From assembly GCF_024972735.1 (NCBI RefSeq), contig NZ_CP087723.1, positions 2,294,001 through 2,358,000 of the forward strand: a stretch of DNA of 64,000 bases, given 5' to 3'. The stretch comes from Halalkaliarchaeum sp. AArc-CO. GTDB taxonomy: Archaea; Halobacteriota; Halobacteria; Halobacteriales; Haloferacaceae. The notes under the pieces are model-generated. The model saw only the letters and a list, made by a program, of their open reading frames with translations. It ran no database searches and was not told where the DNA came from. Numbering within the stretch: position 1 is the stretch's first letter; each line of letters opens with the position of its first letter. Positions 1 through 7,691 of the stretch are shown here, piece after piece. The position numbers and the translations under genes were made by a program.

Positions 1-217
1 GGGGAATGTCGTCGCCGACACCGTCCGGGAAATCCGCCGCCGGGGCGTAGTTCACGAGCAGTGACCCGGCGGATCGCTCGACGGCGCGTACCGTGTCACG
101 AAACAGCGCCTCGTACAGTTCGGCGGCGTCGGCGGCCGAAAGCGGGCTCGTCTCCACCAGTTCCTGGAGTACGTGACCTTCTTCGGGCGGCTCAGCGAGA
201 ACGGCGACGATCGTCAT
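1..217 (-). CDS. DUF2064-like glycosyltransferase-fold protein, 3' part missing
   Basis: Seventy-two N-terminal residues are visible from an ATG at 217; the gene continues past the left edge of the window. The start MTIVAVLAEPPEEGHVL followed by LSAADAAELYEALFRDTV and LLVNYAP resembles the N-terminus of the DUF2064 proteins of haloarchaea, which have a GT-A-like nucleotide-sugar fold and mostly unknown substrates. It lies 30 nt downstream of, and on the same strand as, the uracil-DNA-glycosylase-like gene, so the two may be cotranscribed. The family call rests on sequence feel alone, and the catalytic half is outside the window. Confidence 0.55.
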   Translation of the reverse strand, partial: MTIVAVLAEPPEEGHVLQELVETSPLSAADAAELYEALFRDTVRAVERSAGSLLVNYAPAADFPDGVGDDIP

Positions 218-247
218 ACCCGCGGTTCGTGCCGGGTTTCCTTGAAC

Positions 248-1024
248 TCACCGTTCCTGGCGGCCCTTCGTCTGCCGGTAATCCCGGCCGAGCACTCCCT
301 CGATGAACTGTTTCACCCACGCCTCCTGTTGCTCGTCGGTCGCGCGTTCGGGCGCGAGCATCGGCACCAGTTCGAACCCCCGGCCCCGGATCGTCGTCGC
401 GTGCGCCGCCTCGATGTCGAACGCCTCCGGCGGGCTGGTGGTGTACTCGACGGCGAGTGCCGCCAGGGTCCGGCCGCCGACCGGGACGATGACGTGTGGG
501 TTGATCATCCGGATTTCGGCGGTCAAAAACGGGTCGCAGGCGCCGATCTCGTCGTCGGATGGGTTCTCGGGACCGTGACACCGAGTGAGATGGGTCACAT
601 ACGCGTTGTCGAGAGGCAGTTCCCCAATTCCGTCGGAGCCTTCATCGGCGGCGATGTCGGGGTCCTCGTCGACCAACCCGACCGCCTCCAGGATCCGACC
701 GAGGTCGGTGCCCTCGAGGATCGGATCTCCGGCTTCGTCGGCTTCCGGTGACGGTGCTTCGGCGACGAACAGGAAGTCGGCCGCGACGTCGCCGTAGCCG
801 TGAACCACGTTCGATCGCGTCTCACAGCGACGGCAGTTCTCGCAGGTCTCGTCCATGCCGAACGGGTTCGAGGGCGTGTCCTGTCTGGCGTCCACGGCCT
901 CCAGTTCGACCGGACGGCCAAAACGCTGTGGGTCGACCTGCTCCTCGAGAGCGTTACAGACAGCCGGAACGAGCGGTGCGGAGAACTGGCATACGGCGAA
1001 CGAATCACAACCCTTAACCGTCAT
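248..1024 (-). CDS. Uracil-DNA glycosylase superfamily Fe-S protein
   Basis: The 258-residue protein has the core of family 4/5 uracil-DNA glycosylases. It has an N-terminal cysteine pair (CENCRRC), the motif FVAEAPSPEADEAGDPI (compare GEAPG..ED..G.PF), and a second cysteine pair spaced TRC-x13-C. Four cysteines so arranged bind a 4Fe-4S cluster in the family. The C-terminal His motif (HPS) of true family-4 enzymes is not obvious; the equivalent region reads VPMLAPE, so glycosylase activity is uncertain. ATG at 1024 is chosen because no other in-frame start precedes the VCNALEEQVDP region. It sits only 18 nt from the divergent tRNA gene, so the promoters must overlap. Longer in-frame extensions would run into the tRNA and were rejected. 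Confidence 0.75.
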   Translation of the reverse strand: MTVKGCDSFAVCQFSAPLVPAVCNALEEQVDPQRFGRPVELEAVDARQDTPSNPFGMDETCENCRRCETRSNVVHGYGDVAADFLFVAEAPSPEADEAGDPILEGTDLGRILEAVGLVDEDPDIAADEGSDGIGELPLDNAYVTHLTRCHGPENPSDDEIGACDPFLTAEIRMINPHVIVPVGGRTLAALAVEYTTSPPEAFDIEAAHATTIRGRGFELVPMLAPERATDEQQEAWVKQFIEGVLGRDYRQTKGRQER

Positions 1025-1042
1025 ACCCGATTTTTTTCTGGT

Positions 1043-1117
1043 AGCGGGATGGGATAGCCAGGAGATTCCGCCGGGCTCATAACCCGGAGATCGGTAGTTC
1101 AAATCTACCTCCCGCTA
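1043..1117 (+). tRNA. Initiator tRNA-Met (CAT)
   Basis: A complete cloverleaf of 75 nt. The acceptor stem AGCGGGA (1043-1049) pairs with TCCCGCT (1110-1116). The anticodon stem CCGGG/CCCGG (1071-1075, 1083-1087) encloses loop CTCATAA with anticodon CAT at 1078-1080. The T arm contains GTTCAAATC. The sequence closely follows the haloarchaeal initiator type, including the A-U first pair and the run of G-C pairs in the anticodon stem. CCA is not encoded. A TATA-like CTTAA at 1013-1017 lies about 28 nt upstream. Confidence 0.95.
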
Positions 1118-1124
1118 CTCCCAC

Positions 1125-1174
1125 TTTTCCGGTTTCACCACGGACGGAGAATTTTCCAGTTTCACCACGGACAG
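1125..1174 (+). repeat. Two-copy 23-bp direct repeat before the polymerase gene
   Basis: Two copies of a 23-nt unit (TTTTCCRGTTTCACCACGGA followed by CRG) occur at 1125-1147 and 1152-1174 with 27-nt periodicity and two mismatches. They fill most of the gap between the tRNA and the Y-family polymerase start at 1212. The pair could be tandem regulator sites for the polymerase, a tRNA downstream processing or termination element, or a chance duplication. Confidence 0.6.
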
Positions 1175-1211
1175 CGAAGGTTAACGGTCGTCCGACACCC
1201 ATTTCCCGTCG

Positions 1212-2549
1212 ATGGAGGCAGCCCGACTGCCCGGTACCGCCGACGAGGACGACCAGCGGATCGTCCTGCACGTCGATATGGACTGCTTTTACGCCTCCTG
1301 CGAGCGGCTGCGCGAGCCCGAACTCGAGGGGGAGCCGGTGGTCGTCGGCATGGGGTACGAGGCCGGCGAGACGAACGGTGCGGTCGCGACCGCGAGCTAC
1401 GAGGCGCGCGAGCACGGCGTCGAGAGCGCCCAGCCGATCTCCCGGGCGCTGGAGCAACTGCCGCGGATCGACGGCGAGACGGCAGACGGGACGGACACCG
1501 ATCACCGGGGACACTACCGGCCGGTCGACCTGGAGTTCTATCGAACCGTCGCAGCGGACGTGAAGTCGGTGTTACACGACTGCGCCGACGTCGTCCGGGA
1601 GGTGAGCATCGACGAGGCGTACCTGGACGTCACCGACCGCACCGGGTGGGATCCGGTTCCCGGCGGCGATCCGAGTGGGGCGGCGGGGCCGGCCGAGACC
1701 CGCCGGCTGGCCGAGGGGTACGCCAGACACGTGATCGAGCGGATCGACCGCGAGGCCGGCGTGCCCGCCAGCGTCGGCGTCGCACCCAACATGTCGACCG
1801 CGAAGATCGCCTCCGACTTCGACAAACCTAACGGTCTGACGGTGGTTCCACCGGGCCACGTCAGGGAGTTCCTTTCGCCGCTTTCGACCGCCGAACTCCA
1901 CGGCGTCGGTCCGGTGACAGCCCGTGAACTCTCGGAGCAGGGGATCGAAACCGCCGACGATCTAGCGGCGGCGGACCCGACGGAACTCGAAGCGCTGTTC
2001 GGCCAGCGCGGTCGGGAGCTGTACGCCCGGGCCCGCGGCGACGACGACCGCGAGGTGACGCCGACCGGTCGGCCGAAGAGCCTCTCGCGGGAGTCGGCAT
2101 TCGCCGAACCGGTACGCGAGGGAGAGCCGAAACGCGAGACAGTCCGGGCGCTCGCCGCGGACGTCGCCGACCGCGCCCGGAGCCGGGAGGCGCTGTACCG
2201 GACGATCGGGATCAAGGTCGTCGAACCGCCGTTCGAGGTGAACACCCGCGCGGAGTCGCTCTCGGGCCCCGTCGACGATCCCTCGCTGGTCGAGGAAATT
2301 GCCCTGGACCTACTCGAGGAGTTCCACGACCGGCGGGTACGCAAGCTCGGCGTGCGCGTCTCGAACCTCTCGTTCGAGGCGGGGGATCAGGCGACGCTCG
2401 GCGGATTCGAGGGGGCGGACGCCGGGATCCGAGACGACGGAGACGAGGACGACGGAGACGAGGACGACGGGCACACCAGCTCGAGGCCGTCGCGCTTCCG
2501 TCGGGGCTCCGGCCAGGCCGCGCTCGACGAGTGGACGGAAGACGGGTGA
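1212..2549 (+). CDS. dinB: Y-family DNA polymerase IV (translesion synthesis)
   Basis: This 445-residue protein is a full Y-family polymerase. The palm carboxylates appear as HVDMDCFYASCE (D22, D24) and EVSIDEAYLDV (D134, E135). A helix-hairpin-helix region follows around residues 230-265 (LHGVGPVTARELSEQGI), then the little-finger domain. Such enzymes copy past damaged bases at the replication fork. The C-terminus carries a duplicated acidic tract (GDEDDGDEDDG) and ends in QAALDEWTEDG, which fits a PCNA-interacting peptide of the Q-x-x-L-x-x-W type. The gene stands alone, 86 nt upstream of surE. The ATG at 1212 is the first start after the tRNA and leaves a normal short N-terminal extension. 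Confidence 0.95.
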   Translation: MEAARLPGTADEDDQRIVLHVDMDCFYASCERLREPELEGEPVVVGMGYEAGETNGAVATASYEAREHGVESAQPISRALEQLPRIDGETADGTDTDHRGHYRPVDLEFYRTVAADVKSVLHDCADVVREVSIDEAYLDVTDRTGWDPVPGGDPSGAAGPAETRRLAEGYARHVIERIDREAGVPASVGVAPNMSTAKIASDFDKPNGLTVVPPGHVREFLSPLSTAELHGVGPVTARELSEQGIETADDLAAADPTELEALFGQRGRELYARARGDDDREVTPTGRPKSLSRESAFAEPVREGEPKRETVRALAADVADRARSREALYRTIGIKVVEPPFEVNTRAESLSGPVDDPSLVEEIALDLLEEFHDRRVRKLGVRVSNLSFEAGDQATLGGFEGADAGIRDDGDEDDGDEDDGHTSSRPSRFRRGSGQAALDEWTEDG

Positions 2550-2635
2550 GGCGTCGACGCCGTACGGGGAACCCGGGACGAAAGGACCGACGTCCGGTAC
2601 GTTCTTGTACGAGAGCGACCCATCTCCCGAAACCA

Positions 2636-3517
2636 GTGACCCGGCCGAGGATCCTTCTCACCAACGACGACGGCATCGACGCCCCGGGGCTCGCGTCGCT
2701 GTACGAGGAGCTGACGGCGATCGCCGACGTCACCGTGATCGCCCCCGCGGAGAATCAAAGCGGCGTCGGACGCACCCGCAACGGCACCGTGACGGTTTCC
2801 GAGAGCCCTCGCGGCTACCGGGTGACGGGGACCCCAGCCGACTGCGTGGCGTTCGGCCTCGGCGGCGGCGTGAGCGCCGAGTTCGATTTCGTCGTGGCGG
2901 GCGTCAACGACGGCCCGAACGTCGGAAACTACGTCGTCGGCCGGTCGGGAACGGTCGGGGCCTGCATCGAGGCCTCCCTCCTCGACACGCCCGGTATCGC
3001 CGTGTCCGCCTACCACTCCCGGGACTACCACTGCTACCCGGCCGAGCGCTACGAGTTCGATCGGCCGGCTGTCGTCGCGCGGCGGCTTCTGACTCGGCTC
3101 TCCTCGACGAACGCGGCGACGGACATCGACGTGCTGAACGTGAACGCCCCGGTCGATCTCGCGGCGGCGCCGCTTCGGCTCACCAGCCTCGTCGTCGATT
3201 ACTCCCAGCGCGTCGAGTACGACCCCGCCGACGGCTCGGTGACGGACGGCTACCACGAGTCGATTCCCGACCGGGACGCGAGCCGGGGCGATCCGGACGG
3301 AACCGACGTCGAGTTGATCGACAAGACGTGGCCGCACGTCGAAGGCTACGAGAACCCGCTCGAGGGAGCGGCCCGCTACCGGGATCGGTATCCCGAAGCC
3401 AGCGACCGACGGGCGCTCATCGACGGCGCCGTGAGCGTCTCGCCGCTCTCGTCGTCCCTCTCGGCGGTCGATTCGCCGGCGCTCGCCTCGCTGGTGGAGA
3501 CGATCGACGAGACGTGA
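2636..3517 (+). CDS. surE: 5'/3'-nucleotidase SurE
   Basis: The 293-residue protein begins PRILLTNDDGIDAPGL with the SurE metal-binding DD pair at residues 11-12, followed by APAENQSGVGRTRNG and GVNDGPNVGNYVVGRSGTVGA, all signature segments of this metal-dependent nucleoside-monophosphate phosphatase. The start is a GTG at 2636 directly before the first beta strand; upstream in-frame sequence is arginine-rich and overlaps dinB, so it was discarded. At 293 residues it is a little longer than bacterial SurE (about 250), the excess lying in the C-terminal half, as is common in haloarchaea. Confidence 0.93.
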   Translation: MTRPRILLTNDDGIDAPGLASLYEELTAIADVTVIAPAENQSGVGRTRNGTVTVSESPRGYRVTGTPADCVAFGLGGGVSAEFDFVVAGVNDGPNVGNYVVGRSGTVGACIEASLLDTPGIAVSAYHSRDYHCYPAERYEFDRPAVVARRLLTRLSSTNAATDIDVLNVNAPVDLAAAPLRLTSLVVDYSQRVEYDPADGSVTDGYHESIPDRDASRGDPDGTDVELIDKTWPHVEGYENPLEGAARYRDRYPEASDRRALIDGAVSVSPLSSSLSAVDSPALASLVETIDET

Positions 3518-3623
3518 GGGCCGTAACGAGCGGCGATAATCCATGACGGAACGTGAACGAGGCGTCTGACGTGCGTCCGACAACGGGCAACACCTTTGCC
3601 ATCGCCACGTGGAACCTACGCCA

Positions 3624-5879
3624 ATGAGCGACGACGCGAAGGACGAAGAAACCATTCACGTCGCGGAAGCGAGCGCCGGACCGGGCGCGTCCCCGGACGT
3701 CGAACCCGGGTCGCCGATCGAGATCCCCGCGGTCGAACTGCTCACCGGACGGGGGTTCGTCACCGGAAAGTCGGGGTCGGGAAAGAGCATCCTCGAGGGA
3801 ACCCCTGTCGAGACGCTCGAGGGTCCGAAACCCATCGAACACGTCACCGAGGGCGAACGGGTGCTCTCTATCGACACCGACACCGGCGAGCCCGCCTTCC
3901 GGCCCGTCAGGGCGAGCATCCGGCACACCGACGACGACCTCCTCCGGATCGAACTCGAAGACGGGACCGAGATTGTCGGCACCGGCGACCACAGCTTCCT
4001 CACTCGCGAGGACGGCGACCGGGGGGAGATCGTTCCGGTTCGCGGCGACGAACTCGAGGCGGGTGACCCGATGCCGACCTCGCCGACACACGTGGAGGGT
4101 CGCGCCTCGTCGCCCCAGGCGTCCCGAACCCGTGCCGACGGTGGGATTGCCGCGACGCCGACCGCGACCGCGTGTTCCCCCTCGAGCGACGACGTCCGCT
4201 GGCAGCAGGTCGCCTCGATAGAACCGTACCCCGGCGAATACGAGGTGTACGATCTCGACGTCGCCGGCACGGACACGTTCCTCGCGAACGGCGTGTTCGT
4301 CCACAACTCCAACACCGCCTCCGTCTTCGTCGAGAACCTGCTGGCGGAGAACCTCAACGTCCTGATCGTCGACACCGACGGCGAATACTACGGCCTCAAA
4401 GAGGAGTACGAGATCCTCCACGTCGGCGCCGACGAGGAGTGTGACATCGTCGTCTCGCCGGAACACGCCGAGAAACTGGCGAACCTCGCGCTCGAACAGA
4501 ACGTACCGATCATCCTCGACGTCTCGGGCTACCTGGAAGAGGACGTCGCGAACGAACTCCTTTTGGAGACGACGAAACACCTCTTTGCGAAGGAAAAGAA
4601 GCTCAAAAAGCCGTTTTTGCTCGTCGTCGAGGAGTGTCACGAGTACATCCCCGAAAGCGGCGGAATGACCGAGACCGGGAAGATGCTCATCAAGGTCGGG
4701 AAACGGGGGCGGAAACACGGGCTCGGCATCGTCGGCATCAGCCAGCGCCCCGCCAACGTCAAGAAGGACTTTATAACCCAGTGTGACTGGCTGGTCTGGC
4801 ACCGACTCACCTGGGACAACGACACGAAAGTCGTCGGTCGGATCCTCGGATCCGATTACGCCGACGCGATCGAAGATCTGGACGACGGTGAGGCCTTCCT
4901 GATGCGCGACTGGGCGGACTCGATCGATCGGGTGCAGTTTCACCGCAAGCAGACGTTCGACGCCGGTGCGACGCCGGGGCTCGAGGACTTCGAGCGCCCG
5001 GAACTCAAAAGCGTCTCCGGGAACCTCGTCTCCGAACTCGAAGAGATCAGCGACGAAAAGGAGCGCCAGGAATCGAAGATTGCCGACCTCAAACAGGAAC
5101 TCGACCGCAAGCATGCGCGGATCCAGCAGCTCGAACAAGAGCTCGAGGAGGCGCGGGACCTCTCGCAGATGGCCGACCAGTTCGCCCAGGCGCTCCTGGG
5201 CCGAGCGGAGGCACCTTACCGGGGGGGGCAGGGCCGAAACCTGCACCGCGAGGAGGTGTCCGACCAGTCGGTACTTCCGGAGTACGAATCGGACGGAGCC
5301 GATGGCCCCGAAGATCGGAACCCCGATACTCGAGGTGAAACGACGGGTCGAAGGGAAACGGAGGCTCCAGGCGAAGCCGAGTCTCCAGGTGAAGCCCGTT
5401 CTGCAAACGAAACAGAGGGTTCGGGCGCAGCCGATGTGCCGGACAGCCGTGCCGCGAACGGCGGCCCGGTTGCACCGATCGACGCCGCCGACGTCGCGGA
5501 GGCGGCAATGGAGTTCGCGGCCGACGTCCGGCTCGGCACGAGAGAGGCAGTCATCCGCGAGCTTCGCGACCGGATCGAGTCGCTACCGGAGCTTTCCAGG
5601 CGGATGCTCGATCACTACCGCCGGGAGGGGACGAGCGAACCGGTCGCCGCCCACATCGACGCCGGCGGCGACGGCGACAGACAGCTGGCGTACGGACGCA
5701 ACCGACCAGTCAGGACCGCCGGACTGATCCGCCACACCGGCCAGGGGGAGTACACCTACGCGATTCCGGAACTGGTCCGGGACGCGTACGCGGATCGCCT
5801 CGGCGACGACGAGGTCGAAGAAATGGTCGAGGCGATCGAGGAAGCGCTCGACGACGAGACTCCCGAGGACGAAAACTGA
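3624..5879 (+). CDS. HerA/DUF87-type P-loop ATPase interrupted by a mini-intein
   Basis: The 751-residue precursor is a FtsK-HerA superfamily ATPase split at its Walker A motif. Residues 1-54 end in TGRGFVTGKSGSGK, residues 55-228 are an intein, and the extein resumes SNTASVFVENLL, restoring an uninterrupted GKSGSGKS P-loop. Walker B is FLLVVEECHEYIPE (about 331-344), followed by GKRGRKHGLGIVGISQRP and the CDWLVWHRLTWDND segment typical of the haloarchaeal DUF87 proteins. A coiled coil covers about 460-520 (KIADLKQELDRKHARIQQLE). A low-complexity linker then leads to a C-terminal helical domain. After splicing the protein would be 577 residues. HerA homologues pump DNA or remodel nucleoprotein; no nurA partner is adjacent, so the substrate is open. 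The ATG at 3624 is preferred over one five codons upstream because the conserved N-terminus follows it. Confidence 0.88.
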   Translation: MSDDAKDEETIHVAEASAGPGASPDVEPGSPIEIPAVELLTGRGFVTGKSGSGKSILEGTPVETLEGPKPIEHVTEGERVLSIDTDTGEPAFRPVRASIRHTDDDLLRIELEDGTEIVGTGDHSFLTREDGDRGEIVPVRGDELEAGDPMPTSPTHVEGRASSPQASRTRADGGIAATPTATACSPSSDDVRWQQVASIEPYPGEYEVYDLDVAGTDTFLANGVFVHNSNTASVFVENLLAENLNVLIVDTDGEYYGLKEEYEILHVGADEECDIVVSPEHAEKLANLALEQNVPIILDVSGYLEEDVANELLLETTKHLFAKEKKLKKPFLLVVEECHEYIPESGGMTETGKMLIKVGKRGRKHGLGIVGISQRPANVKKDFITQCDWLVWHRLTWDNDTKVVGRILGSDYADAIEDLDDGEAFLMRDWADSIDRVQFHRKQTFDAGATPGLEDFERPELKSVSGNLVSELEEISDEKERQESKIADLKQELDRKHARIQQLEQELEEARDLSQMADQFAQALLGRAEAPYRGGQGRNLHREEVSDQSVLPEYESDGADGPEDRNPDTRGETTGRRETEAPGEAESPGEARSANETEGSGAADVPDSRAANGGPVAPIDAADVAEAAMEFAADVRLGTREAVIRELRDRIESLPELSRRMLDHYRREGTSEPVAAHIDAGGDGDRQLAYGRNRPVRTAGLIRHTGQGEYTYAIPELVRDAYADRLGDDEVEEMVEAIEEALDDETPEDEN
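3786..4307 (+). other. In-frame mini-intein (174 residues, no endonuclease) in the P-loop
   Basis: The insertion starts at Ser1 (AGC at 3786, lysine of the P-loop just before) and ends VFVHN with Ser as the +1 extein residue (TCC at 4308). Splicing motifs are all present. Block A is SILEGTPVETLEGPKPI, block B is GTGDHSFLT with T-x-x-H, block F is EYEVYDLDVAGTDTFLANG, and block G is VFVHN with penultimate His and terminal Asn. The segment between blocks B and F is only about 70 residues of low-complexity sequence, with no LAGLIDADG or HNH endonuclease. It is therefore a mini-intein that can probably splice but cannot home by itself. Ligating the flanks gives GKSGSGK-SNTASV, the family consensus, which fixes both junctions. 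Confidence 0.9.
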
Positions 5880-5885
5880 CGCCTC

Positions 5886-6530
5886 TCAGATCTCGCTGAC
5901 CAGATCCCACAGCACCGCCTCGGGATCGTCGGCCTTGGCGACCCCCGACGCGAGCAGCACGCCCTCGGCACCCAGTTCCTGTGCGGCGGCGACGTCAGAG
6001 CCCGTCGAGACGCCGGCACCACAGAACACCGCCACGTCCTCGTCGACGGCGGCGGCGGCGTCGACGGCGTCCTCGACGATTCCCGGATCCGCGGTCGACA
6101 CCGAGACGTCGCCGCCGATCAGCTCCGGCGGTTCGACCGCGACGGCGTCGGGACTGAGCGCGGCAGCAGCACCGACCTGCGCGGGATTGTTCGCACAGAC
6201 GACCGTCTCGAGACCCGCCCGTTCGGCCGCCGACAGCGCGCCGTCGACGTCGGCCAGACGGAGCCGTCGCTCGGAGTGGTTTATGAGGGTCCCTGCGGCA
6301 CCGGCGTCGGCGACCGCCTCCGCGAGCGTCGAGCCGGTGTGGCTCCCGTGTTCGACCGGGGAGACGTGCTGGGCCCACGTCTCCGCGCCGGTGTCGTGGA
6401 TCGCGCGCAGTTCGGCCGCCTGCGGGGCGACTGCCATGCGGACGCCGGACTCCTCGCTCACTTCCCGGACCGCCGCGGCGACGGCAGGTCCCTCACACGG
6501 GTACGCCTTCAGGTTCACCAGAACGAACAT
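5886..6530 (-). CDS. tpiA: Triosephosphate isomerase
   Basis: A 214-residue archaeal-type TIM, shorter than the ~250-residue bacterial enzyme as expected. Catalytic residues are visible: NLKAYP (N6, K8), LINHSERR (H85) and [10 protein letters not shown] (E133), then GAGVSTG and the phosphate-binding [11 protein letters not shown] near the end. It interconverts dihydroxyacetone phosphate and glyceraldehyde 3-phosphate in the cytoplasm. The ATG at 6530 is chosen because [11 protein letters not shown] is the canonical archaeal N-terminus; nine extra upstream codons are not family-like. It is convergent with the HerA-like gene, 6 nt apart. Confidence 0.95.
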   Translation of the reverse strand: MFVLVNLKAYPCEGPAVAAAVREVSEESGVRMAVAPQAAELRAIHDTGAETWAQHVSPVEHGSHTGSTLAEAVADAGAAGTLINHSERRLRLADVDGALSAAERAGLETVVCANNPAQVGAAAALSPDAVAVEPPELIGGDVSVSTADPGIVEDAVDAAAAVDEDVAVFCGAGVSTGSDVAAAQELGAEGVLLASGVAKADDPEAVLWDLVSEI

Positions 6531-6665
6531 ACCGTGAGTGGTGGCCCGCGTGGCCAAATAGCTTCACGATCCGGACACACTTCGGTCGGTCGAGCCGGCA
6601 CGCGAACCGAACAAGTGGGAGTAATTGTCAAATACCTGCTTCTCGAAACCCCGAACGAAACCGAG

Positions 6666-7403
6666 ATGTCCCTCACCGAGCTTATCGCCGGCGTCGAATC
6701 CTACGAGAAGACGCTTTCGGTGATCAACGCGGACGACGACGTCGTCGCGGATCTCCGCGAGCGCTTTGCGGATCGGAACCTCCGGATCGAGACCGCGACG
6801 ATGGATGGAGGTCCCGAGTCGTTCGGCGTGCTGGGACAGACGGGGACGTTCCTGACGGCGATCGATCTCGATGAACTGGCAGAACCGGAAACACAGCGGG
6901 ATCCGGAGTTCGTTGCCGGCACGTACCGTCCGATCCTCGATCACCTCGACGAAACGATGTTCACCTCCTACTCTTCGAGGGAGATGCTCGCTGCCTCCCG
7001 CGAGATCGAGGACCGCGCCTGGCGGATCGGTGCGGGCAAGCTCCACGCCGGATTTCAAACCCTCGAGGTGTTTTCGAAGGAAGCTGCTACCTACGAACGG
7101 CTCGGAAGCAAACAGGGGTTGTCGGTGCACGCGTACGCCGTGCCCGAGGGGACACCCCCGAACCTGAAACACGTCACCCTCCACGTCGAACGGAACACCG
7201 AGATACGGAAGACGTGGTTTGTCGCCTACGACGGTGCCGGCGTCGACGACAACAAGTGCGCGCTGCTGGCCGAGGAGCGCGAGGACGGCGACTACTACGG
7301 GTTCTGGAGCTACGATCCCTCCACGGTCGACTACATGATCGACCACCTGACCGCCACGTACGGCTTCGCCGAACCCGACGACCGCGACGGCGTGACGCCG
7401 TGA
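6666..7403 (+). CDS. DICT sensory domain protein
   Basis: The 245-residue protein matches haloarchaeal proteins built on the DICT domain, a predicted light-response or redox-associated sensory module named from diguanylate cyclases and two-component systems. The N-terminal half (SLTELIAGVESYEKTL, TGTFLTAIDLDEL) and the middle (SREMLAASREIEDRAWRIGAGKLHAGFQTL) are family-like. The C-terminal half contains HVTLHVERNTEIRKTWFVAYDG and ends in YYGFWSYDPSTVDYMIDHL. No output domain such as a kinase or HTH is attached, so it probably acts through a partner. ATG at 6666 precedes the conserved start; a longer frame upstream overlaps tpiA. Confidence 0.72.
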   Translation: MSLTELIAGVESYEKTLSVINADDDVVADLRERFADRNLRIETATMDGGPESFGVLGQTGTFLTAIDLDELAEPETQRDPEFVAGTYRPILDHLDETMFTSYSSREMLAASREIEDRAWRIGAGKLHAGFQTLEVFSKEAATYERLGSKQGLSVHAYAVPEGTPPNLKHVTLHVERNTEIRKTWFVAYDGAGVDDNKCALLAEEREDGDYYGFWSYDPSTVDYMIDHLTATYGFAEPDDRDGVTP

Positions 7404-7473
7404 CTTCCGCTCGGCCCGGCGGCGAAGATTCCTCCGTAGGTAACTGGTTGCGTTCCCGGTTCTCGCAGTCCAA

Positions 7474-7482
7474 TACTTAAAA
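7474..7482 (+). promoter_or_regulatory. TATA-like promoter box TACTTAAAA
   Basis: An AT-rich box stands out in the 288-nt gap between the DICT gene and mbf1. It faces the plus strand, where no convincing protein gene follows, and would predict a transcript starting near 7500. It may drive a small RNA. Confidence 0.35.
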
Positions 7483-7499
7483 ACACCCTGGGCAGTGCT

Positions 7500-7690
7500 C
7501 GAGGAACAGGTACGTGAAACAGGGGACCGTTCGAACAGACCCCTCGAGATGCAGTGCGTACAGCATCCAACTCTCCTCCTCGTCGTTGTACCGGGAGCGA
7601 GGGCCGAAGGCCCGAGTTATCGGCTTTGTCCCTCGACCGTTTTCACCGAGCGGTCCTCCGAAAGCGAACCCGAGGCAGAAAAAGGTCGTT
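7500..7690 (+). ncRNA. Candidate small RNA (structured intergenic region)
   Basis: The stretch after the TATA-like box has pairing potential: CTCGAGG (7498-7504) with CCTCGAG (7542-7548), and a strong hairpin GGGCC-GAAG-GGCCC-like at about 7601-7613 (GGGCCGAAGGCCC). GCAGTGC is present twice as a direct repeat (7492-7498 and 7551-7557). It ends near an A-rich/T-rich tract at 7678-7684. A 66-codon frame exists but shows no family resemblance or start context. I cannot assign it to SRP RNA, RNase P RNA or another known class. It may equally be only the 3' trailer of mbf1 read on the other strand. Confidence 0.25.
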
Positions 7691-7691
7691 G

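Noticed and set aside
248-1102. Longer start for the UDG-like gene at 1102
   Set aside because: It would read through the initiator tRNA on the other strand; no conserved residues lie there.
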